Part shown: positions 57,437 to 64,000 of the stretch, piece after piece
Numbering within the stretch: position 1 is the first letter of the stretch
How the letters are laid out: each line of letters begins with the position of its first letter
Assembly (NCBI GenBank): GCA_033558025.1
Contig: JAUCEF010000017.1
Coordinates: 3,720,001 to 3,784,000 of the forward strand
Source of the DNA: Phytophthora sp. 'mugwort'
Lineage: Eukaryota > Oomycota > Peronosporomycetes > Peronosporales > Peronosporaceae
Length of the DNA stretch: 64,000 nt
Reading direction: 5' to 3'
The notes under the pieces: model-generated
What the model saw: only the letters and a program-made list of their open reading frames with translations
Told to the model about the DNA's origin: nothing
The model's database searches: none
Translations under genes and position numbers: made by a program

Positions 57437-58205
57437 ATCCGGGCATACGCACCATTGTGGTGGAGTGGACCCCCTGAATTTCTGTGGGATCCTAGCTCAC
57501 ACGCACTGCGCCCAGACACCGACTGACGGAGGGGGTACACCGACGGCCGTGCAGTTGCTGAATGGTTCACCTTGTGTACCCGTCGGCGGGCTGGTACTGC
57601 TCTCTCGTTGACACGAGATGCGCACTTGGTGGGCCTTGGATGTCCTTGTGGGAACTTGGGAGGGGGTGGATCTGCGCGGGTATTCCTGAGCACGAGATCC
57701 GGTGTTGGTTTGGTCTTGAGCTCTTTGCGTAGACCTTGTGGATCCGTAATAGAAATACGAGATCCGGAGTTGTTCCTTCTTGAGGTGGCCTTGCTCCTTA
57801 TCGGAGTTGTCCTTGTTCCTTTACGATGCTTGCCGCTCCACTAGCGGGATCTTGAGGGGAGGGGGGGGGAGAAACCAAAGGGCGAGCGCGACCTGGCCAA
57901 GGGCTGCCACGTGTGCAGGAAGATCGCCAAAGTTTAGACTTGGTCTATGTATGGGGCCAATATAAATCCCCTATACTGTAGTCAAGTCTGTCTTCGAGTG
58001 CAAATTCGGTTCTGAATTATACCTTAGCCTTAGCCTAAGCCTATCTGCCTTCGGATCTCATCACAAAATCTATCCTACGGACTACTTATAACCCAGGATC
58101 ACATCTTTGACCCTCTCTTGGCCAACCGTCTCTACTCTACCTCAACTTAGCTACGGATCCCCTACCCAGTGTGCACTAAACTGATCGGATCTAGTACTTA
58201 GGATA
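57437..58205. other. Stretch with possible LTR fragment, otherwise unassigned
   Basis: A CCAATATAAATCCCC block near 57,957 followed by a pyrimidine-rich TACCTTAGCCTTAGCC region resembles an LTR promoter and leader in plus orientation. No paired repeat was found, and no coding region is supported. Confidence 0.3.
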
Positions 58206-58622
58206 TCATCCTACGGGCCGGGTCCAGGACTCGTACCATATACAGACCAGTCGTGTCGCATGGTCCGAATCCATCACCTTGACGCTGTTATGGCTGTCGC
58301 TGGCGACGTGGATCCGCCGACTGACGGTCAACTTCCATCTTATCCGGATCTTCAATACCACAGCGGCAAAGAAGGCACCAATGACCTCGCACAGCTCGGG
58401 AGGTAGTGGCCATTGTCTGGTAACACAGTACTTTGTGCCCGGCACGAGATTAATCTTGTGCCTGATCCCATGATCCGGTGGGAGTTGAGACGGTAGATAC
58501 TTGGACACCACGTCCTCGAACTCATTCATTAAAGGATACACTGGTTCCTTCGGGTTCTTGACAATCTCAGAACCAAGCCAAGGCACGCTGGGAGGACAAT
58601 GCCTCCGGGACGCCCTCGTCAA
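58206..58622 (-). pseudogene. Ty3/gypsy reverse transcriptase, N-terminal part only
   Basis: The segment has PLMNEFEDVVSKYLPSQLPP, then DHGIRHKINLVPGTKYCVTR and QWPLPPELCEVIGAFF, the entry to the RT domain in oomycete gypsy elements. After AFF the sequence departs from the family, where a catalytic palm would follow, and ends in unrelated residues. This is the deletion or fusion point. Confidence 0.7.
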
Positions 58623-59269
58623 TTACCGAGGAGGAATTTAATTCCTCATGAGTGGACTCTTGCTTCAAGAGTACAACTTCCGCGATATCCCCAGTCCCCA
58701 GACTTTAAGGTGCCATGAGATCTGTCGGCGTCAACTCTTCGAGGTTCAGGAGTTCTGACACCTCGGGCAGCGGCTCTAGTTGGATGCCGCCTGCCTTGCC
58801 CCGATGGCCGGTCATATCCTTCGACTGGCCGCGTCGAAGGAACCCGGGACCTGGGTTCCGAGTCGCTTGAAGCATCTCCAGTATGAAGTGGCTTCAGACT
58901 CGACTTGCCGTGTCGACTATGTTATCGAAGACTACCGTGACGCGGTACTTCGTTACCCACGTCTGTGGACGTCTAGGGTTGTTGACGACGCCCAAGGCCT
59001 CTAAGGCTTCGCGTGGAACATGGTTACCCACACAAGAAGCGCATATCGCCACTTCTTCTTCAGTTAAGGTCTGGGCGACCTGGTGTGGAACAAGGTTATC
59101 CGCACAGGAAGCGCCTCGCACGTCTTTCTCGCCAGTTTTTAGTCTAGTTGATTTCGTGTGGACCCATCTGGTCGATGCGACCCGGCACCGTCACTCTTGA
59201 AGCCTCGGCCGCCGGTCTAGATTTTTCGGCGGGGGTCGAGGGCTATCCGATAAGGACTGCCGCACTCGA

Positions 59270-60045
59270 TCATGCGCAACTTCTGCTGCCACCCGTTTCT
59301 AGGGAGTGGCTCAATACGTCGGCGGCTCCCAAATATCTACTGGATGCTCCTGCATCCCGGCGTCCCTTTTGGACGCCCCAGCTCCTGGCGGAGGAGGGAA
59401 CATGACTCACCAATGCTCTGGCATTAACAAAAACAAAACTGCGGGTGGACTGGACCCGATGGCTTTGTTTCACCAATCGATCCATGGCTCATGTTTCTCG
59501 AGCCAGGGTATGCCCAGGATCAATTCATACTTGTCCATCTCTAGGACAGTAAACTGCTCCGTCCTGTCGAAGTCCTCGAACTTCACAGCGAGATCTACAT
59601 GGATCTTGGGAACAGTAATCACCGTTCCGCTGGCCAGTTGTACCGACACGCTCCCCTTGCTTTCGCTTTCTCGTGAAGTATCGGCCAACTTGTTGCTATT
59701 CTTTACAACAGTCTGGCTGCGTGCAAAATTCTCCAACACCCCGGAGTCTATTAAGACTCGGAAGGGATGGGTATATCCCCGTACACTTACGTGTACTACT
59801 AGCAGCCCAACGCTGGCCTTCTTCGATTGGAAAGTGCAAAACCTCTTAGGGCCTAAGTCTCCATGATACGCGCCACCAGAGCACCTCTCATGAAGACCTA
59901 GATCTTCCCCAGTAGGGCGCCCCGCCCCTACTGCTGTCCTGCGTTCCCTTGCCCGTGTGGTCGCGGTCTTTGCCAGCGACCCTTGAGCGCGATGGCTTGG
60001 GAGGGAAACGTTTTCGTTGTTCCCACGCAGGACAGGCACGTGCAA
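59270..60045 (-). pseudogene. Ty3/gypsy aspartic protease region
   Basis: A 191-codon ORF (60,045-59,470) carries HPFRVLIDSGVLENFARSQT, where the retropepsin box is usually DSGAS; the catalytic Asp is present but the following residues are changed. It goes on to SVSVQLASGTVITVPKIHVD, MDKYELILGIPWLEKHEPWI. A continuation in another frame (59,485-59,270) has ALVSHVPSSARSWGV and SSRYLGAADVL. Confidence 0.72.
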
Positions 60046-60958
60046 TGTGCCCTAGCTTACCACAGCTATAGCAGCGAGTATCGTGCTGCTCGAAGTTCCA
60101 TGGGAACTGGCCCGCTTGGGGCCCCGCGACTTGGTGTCGCTGCCCTTGGCCACGTCGCCGCCGGCGCGCGCCTGGCGGTGACTGTACTCCTCTTGGAGGG
60201 CGACTTGGATCAACGCTTCCAGAGTGTTGGCTTGCACTCGAAACAGCTGGGTGCGGGCCGGGCCTACCCTTAGGCCGTCCATGAACACCGTCACTTTAAT
60301 GTGTTCATGGAGTGGGTTTTCATACGGGGGATGCGGTGAGCTCCCGCATCTCCTGGGTGCACTCGTGCAGCTCACGTCTTCCCTGTTTACATGACAGGAA
60401 GCATGACCGCTGGCAATAATCATAGCCCTCTGGGAGGAACACGGCTCTAAGCTGTTCACACAGCTGAGCCCAGGATGCGAAGCATCCCAACGTTGTCGCT
60501 TCCCGCGTATACGCCCAACTCTTAGCGCGCCCACTAAGGTTGAAGAGGGCGAAAGCCACTCGGATGTGCTCGGAAGAGATAAGAGCCGCATCCATAGCGA
60601 GCTCTACTTCTCGCACCCAGAAGTGAAGGGTTTCTCCTTCATAAGGGTTTACCTTCAGCCTCAACGGCTTGTAGTAGACCGATTTCGTCTTCGCGGCCGG
60701 AACCTGCAGGTTGCTCCAAACATGTTCGATAAGCCCCCGCTCATACATATCGAATGCGTGACCGCGTTCGACCTGATCAGCTTGCGTTGACGACGCCAAG
60801 CTGTGCAAGGCATCCATATCAAAAATGCCAGCCATCTTACGAACGGACTCAAACTGTAAGTCGTTCAGATGAGGAAAATCATTCCGGTCCATGTTGCTTG
60901 AACCCAGAGGTTTAAGTAGTAACCCATGTAGGCGTGGGTTGACTACAAGTTCTACCAA
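59990..60958 (-). pseudogene. Ty3/gypsy gag with CCHC zinc knuckle, frameshifted
   Basis: An N-terminal region (MVELVVNPRLHGLL...) is followed by a retrotransposon gag core with YEGETLHFWVREVELAMDAA, then HIRVAFALFNLSGRAKSWAY and WAQLCEQLRAVFLP. A frameshift near 60,320-60,360 leads to HEHIKVTVFMDGLRVGPART, then QEEYSHRQAR. Another frame reads CYSCGKLGHIARAC (CX2CX4HX4C) near 60,080-60,036. The packaging role follows from the family. Confidence 0.75.
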
Positions 60959-61057
60959 GTGTGTCGGCGCACACTACACCTTGCGCACAGGAAGTGTGAC
61001 TTGCGGTGAGTATACAAACTCTCAGTGAACGGCAGCTCACAAGTCCGTCTGGGGGGC

Positions 61058-61285
61058 TGTTACCAAAATTAGGTAGATTTGAGACTGAATATATTTATAG
61101 GTGACCCCTTTTAATGCGTCTACATACTAACTATTAGTCACCTATAAAATTCCCTACATGTTATCCTATTGGGTGGCTCTGAGGTCTTTGTACCATATGT
61201 GTGGTACCTATCCGTGACGTCATTATCATTATGTCATAGTGATGTTGGCTACATCATTTAGGGTACTTAGGTAGACCCTGTTACA
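61058..61285 (-). repeat. 5' LTR of the Ty3/gypsy element
   Basis: Minus strand begins TGTAACAGGG and ends TTTTGGTAACA, bounded by TG...CA. It contains a TATA box (CACCTATAAATATATT, near 61,090). Gag starts about 100 bp downstream, so this is the upstream LTR. The partner LTR was not found. Confidence 0.7.
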
Positions 61286-61513
61286 AGAAGACAAGCGCCT
61301 GCACTACACCAGGTCTTGTCGAGGGTATCTTACTGAACTATCGCGGCTTTAATCCAATCACAACCCACCCAACCGACTATGATCGTCAAATTTAGACGAA
61401 TGTTATGATACTTACGGCCCATCAGTTAATGCAGCACATTTAGAGAAGTTGCAGTAAGCGAGACTTTGGTTTTCGGCAATTACTTTTCAGCGCATCCATC
61501 ATTCTGCGCCTCA

Positions 61514-62179
61514 TTATTCGTCAATCCTTGAGTCGTCCGTGTCCAAACGACGCCTCTTTTCAACCTCCTTCCTGTAAAATAGCAAAGTCTGAATAGCGTC
61601 TCGAGCACGGGTATCCGGACACATCGTCGAGTGGGGTAGAACCACTGGATCGCTTCTAACGCCCCCATTTTGTCCACCTCGAGCTAGACCAGCTTCAGTC
61701 TTTAATTTGGATCGTGACGAAATGGTACCTTTCGCTAATCGATCCAGCAGTCCACTCGCATCTGACGGTACCACTAAAACAGGAGCTGGGGGTTGGTACG
61801 TCCGACACAAAAGTTGGTGGCGCAGTGTCTTAACCGGAGCTGGAGGCAGCTGGGTAGATGCATTCCAACCTTCAGAGGTCAGAAAAGTCTTGTGTTCACT
61901 GTTCGCTGTACTTGGGGGTTGAGAAATACGCTGACCCTTTACAACTGCTGGTTTGATTGTAGAAGCTGCTCTCCAGGCTTTCGAGGTCGCTGTTTGGAAG
62001 CTGCCACTACTCAAACGTTTCGAGAAAGCCGCTTGAGATGACTGCTGTCGACTTGGCTGCGTGATGGCACGCAATGCTTCATCGTAGCGGTGACTCACTC
62101 GTGCTTTGCCTTCATCAGACTCGAAAAACTTCAGCAACTCGGACAAATCGGGAGGAGCTGGGAACTCGCGTGAGGGCAT
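61514..62179 (-). CDS. Unrecognised host-type protein, 221 aa
   Basis: A long uninterrupted ORF starting MPSREFPAPPDLSELLKFFE, with a Ser/Gln/Thr-rich middle and a C-terminus containing RDAIQTLLFYRKEVEKRRRL before an acidic end. I do not recognise a family. It is divergent from the ARM-type gene with about 240 bp between starts, suggesting a shared promoter. It shows none of the frame damage seen in the repeat region, which supports a real gene. Confidence 0.6.
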   Translation of the reverse strand: MPSREFPAPPDLSELLKFFESDEGKARVSHRYDEALRAITQPSRQQSSQAAFSKRLSSGSFQTATSKAWRAASTIKPAVVKGQRISQPPSTANSEHKTFLTSEGWNASTQLPPAPVKTLRHQLLCRTYQPPAPVLVVPSDASGLLDRLAKGTISSRSKLKTEAGLARGGQNGGVRSDPVVLPHSTMCPDTRARDAIQTLLFYRKEVEKRRRLDTDDSRIDE

Positions 62180-62418
62180 CGTGCCACACGAATTGCTTCT
62201 CTGACTGTCTAGAGCTCTTGTCTTTCACATCGAGGACTCGAACCCGAAATACTCGATCGTAACTGAAGTTGCGCAAGTGATCGACTGCAAGAATAGCTGC
62301 TAGCTGCTACGCTACTATCGTCACCGCTAATTTTTGCCTGTGTGGACGCCACAATATGCAACGGTGAGGGCGAGGCAGCTCGCAGTGGATGAACCGACCG
62401 CGAGTCCAACTACACATT
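62180..62418. promoter_or_regulatory. Likely bidirectional intergenic promoter
   Basis: A 239-bp gap between two divergent intact frames. No TATA box is obvious; oomycete promoters often use an Inr instead. The assignment rests on gene arrangement. Confidence 0.35.
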
Positions 62419-64000
62419 ATGACGAAACCTGCCACAGATTTACCATCAGATGAGCCCAACTTCTTCGAGGAGGACGGAGCAAGAGCAGGCGGCGACCGAG
62501 TGGAAGCTGACCGCGCAGTCTTCGCTCGATCAGCTTCCATTCGTCGACTGTCGTCTGCCAGTATAAGTCGAAAAGGGTCGTTCCGACAGTCGTCCCTACT
62601 GCTCGGAGTTGCTTCAGTGCCTCAACTCCCAGCGTCGTCACCTCTTCAACGTCCGTCGACAGCAGCTGCGACAACACACAGTCGCGTCCACCAAGCATTG
62701 CGCGATACTGACAACAGCTTTGAGTTCTCCAGCAAGGAGGCGACATTGGATGGACTATGCTATTCCTCGCGGTTCCCGATCAAGGAAATCACTAGCAGGG
62801 GGGTCATTAGCAGTGGAATACCTTCCAAGACGTTGCTCCGACAAGGGAGCAAGAGCGACATTAAGAAAACGAGCAATGGGGAGCAAAAGCCCTCGAGCGA
62901 TGACCATGCTGAGGCATCCGCTGGATCCACTACTGGGATGGATATTCAGGCAAAGAAGAGGGAGATGCGACGTCAACTTGTAGCAGAACGTGAACGAGCT
63001 CGGTCTGCAGCGCCGACGTTGATGTCAACCTCTAGCAGCGAGTCTTCAGTTAAAGCTCCAGCTACAGTTCTCGACGAAGCTGCCTTCATCCTTCGTAAGC
63101 GGCGTTGCGCTAAAACTTTTGAGGACATGATTGTTGTTCGGTTGAAGCCGCATGAAAGCACGGGAGACTGGAAAACGACCGCTAACACTGCACTCAACGC
63201 AGTTCATTCTAAGCCGGAAGGTCAATTTAAAAAGTCTTCAATGGTCGATAATGGTATCACCAAACTCATAGAACATGGCATCATCCAGTCAGTGTTGGCG
63301 CTGAGCATGAGCTCGGATGCGGCGACGCAGGGACATTGCTGTCGAGCGCTTTATTACTTGTCAAGAGTTCGCGCCGCTCGAAAGTCCATGATCACACACG
63401 GTGTCGTGGCCAGTCTCAAGCAGCTCTCCCGAACGACAGCACCAGTCCCACGACAGGACATGGCCGCAACATTGTGCCACTTGGCCGAGGAAGAAAAGGT
63501 GGTCGAAGCGTTGTTTTTCGAGGGGATCGATCGTTCTCTCTTACGTTTATTCACATCTCCGAGTTGCGAGACCAAGCGCATTTGTGCAGCTACAGTCTTC
63601 AATTTATCGGCAGATGCACGGCATATCAAGCACTTTCGCGAGGTTTTCTCGCAGCTTTTAATTACTGCAGCGAAAGCAAACCATGGATTAGTGGGCAGTA
63701 GTCTCCTCAGCCCTCATGGCTCCCCTCAACTGAATTCCTCAGCAGCATTCTTAATCAAAGCGACGTACAATGCGTCTCTTGTGCCGATATTTCACAGTGC
63801 TCTGCTCGGAGAAAATATCCCTCGTTTCTTGGTTTCGCAGATCCCGTTGGTGCCTCCAGCTGTCCAATGCTGGGCACTCCGAACGTTCGTATCGCTGTGT
63901 GAAGTTCGTACCAATCGGCAGCTCCTACTGTCGACTTCTTTCTGTGAACTTCTCGAGTCCATGCTTCTGTCTCCAAATGAGGAGATCCAGGAAATTACTC
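62419..64000 (+). CDS. Armadillo/HEAT-repeat-like protein (partial, runs off window end)
   Basis: Frame 1 is open from a stop at 62,365-62,367 to the last base, over 527 codons from the ATG at 62,419 (MTKPATDLPSDEPNFFEEDG); an ATG at 62,389 is also possible. Residues 1-210 are Ser/Arg-rich and probably disordered, with a charged helix near 178-195 (AKKREMRRQLVAERERARSA). From about residue 215 helical repeats follow: IIQSVLALSMSSDAATQGHC, then RALYYLSRV, VVASLKQLSR, MAATLCHLAEEEKVVEALFF and RICAATVFNLSADARH. The spacing of about 40 residues and the HCCRALYYLS / AATVFNLS signatures resemble Armadillo repeats, which serve in protein-protein binding. No intron is apparent. The partner is unknown. 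Confidence 0.7.
   Translation, partial: MTKPATDLPSDEPNFFEEDGARAGGDRVEADRAVFARSASIRRLSSASISRKGSFRQSSLLLGVASVPQLPASSPLQRPSTAAATTHSRVHQALRDTDNSFEFSSKEATLDGLCYSSRFPIKEITSRGVISSGIPSKTLLRQGSKSDIKKTSNGEQKPSSDDHAEASAGSTTGMDIQAKKREMRRQLVAERERARSAAPTLMSTSSSESSVKAPATVLDEAAFILRKRRCAKTFEDMIVVRLKPHESTGDWKTTANTALNAVHSKPEGQFKKSSMVDNGITKLIEHGIIQSVLALSMSSDAATQGHCCRALYYLSRVRAARKSMITHGVVASLKQLSRTTAPVPRQDMAATLCHLAEEEKVVEALFFEGIDRSLLRLFTSPSCETKRICAATVFNLSADARHIKHFREVFSQLLITAAKANHGLVGSSLLSPHGSPQLNSSAAFLIKATYNASLVPIFHSALLGENIPRFLVSQIPLVPPAVQCWALRTFVSLCEVRTNRQLLLSTSFCELLESMLLSPNEEIQEIT

Larger units (their letters stand above)
58206..61285 (-). mobile_element. Ty3/gypsy-type LTR retrotransposon, internally deleted
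   Basis: In order on the minus strand there is an LTR (61,285-61,058), a leader, gag (from about 60,958), a CCHC knuckle, a protease (to about 59,470), a linker and the first part of the reverse transcriptase, which stops near 58,370. The RT core, RNase H, integrase and 3' LTR are absent. It points the same way as the first gag-protease block at 50.5-52.6 kb but belongs to a different family. Confidence 0.75.

Noticed and set aside
57572..57965. Small plus-strand ORFs with Gly-rich segments
   Set aside because: Short, overlapping and without motifs or conservation; the region looks like decayed LTR-element DNA.
62215..62300. Possible tRNA on the minus strand (GGGTTCGAGTCC)
   Set aside because: Only the T-arm resembles a tRNA; no A box, D arm or acceptor pairing could be found.

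Overview
The window is eukaryotic nuclear DNA, most likely from an oomycete of the Phytophthora / downy-mildew group. The evidence is Ty3/gypsy gag and protease sequences of the type abundant in those genomes, a piggyBac-like transposase gene with short introns, and intron-bearing, repeat-rich organisation with no bacterial operons. Species cannot be named from the sequence alone. Most of the window is repeat; ordinary host genes appear only at the right edge.

Layout. (1) 1-45,730 is a tandem array of a unit of about 1.13-1.25 kb. Each unit carries one tRNA-Thr(UGU) gene with intact A and B boxes and a T4 terminator, a 38-bp minisatellite of 2-5 copies just upstream of the tRNA, and a promoter-like CCAAT/TATA block. 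Seventeen tRNA copies are intact and identical. The array is interrupted by a 7.54-kb non-LTR retrotransposon sitting inside the tRNA gene: the 3' part of one copy at 1-2,761, full copies at 8,758-16,295 and 31,672-39,209, and an inverted 5'-truncated copy at 41,920-45,626. The two full copies are flanked by 38-bp direct repeats that are exactly tRNA residues 8-45. They share the same stops and frameshifts, so they look spread by segmental duplication of one inserted, dead element. (2) 35,503-40,027 and 41,102-45,626 are inverted arms of 4,525 bp each, around a 1.07-kb spacer that holds a pogo-like transposase remnant. (3) 46,194-48,830 holds a decayed piggyBac-like transposase gene on the minus strand. 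(4) 50,460-52,589 holds a decayed Ty3/gypsy gag-protease on the minus strand. (5) 52,780-56,155 holds a cluster resembling the virion genes of Polinton-like viruses: a penton-like C-terminus, a pVI/pX-like basic protein, a double-jelly-roll major capsid protein broken by frameshifts, and a small nuclease-like ORF. (6) 58,206-61,285 is a second Ty3/gypsy element on the minus strand, with a recognisable 228-bp LTR. (7) 61,514-64,000 carries two divergent host-type genes. One of them, an Armadillo/HEAT-like protein, stays open to the end of the window.

In the array, the tRNA gene is a high-copy Pol III unit and also the landing site of the retrotransposon. The insertion leaves a 5' tRNA fragment upstream and a 3' fragment, still holding both internal promoter boxes, downstream. 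Later unequal exchange appears to have multiplied units, changed minisatellite copy number and inverted one block. Copy number in such arrays depends on assembly quality.
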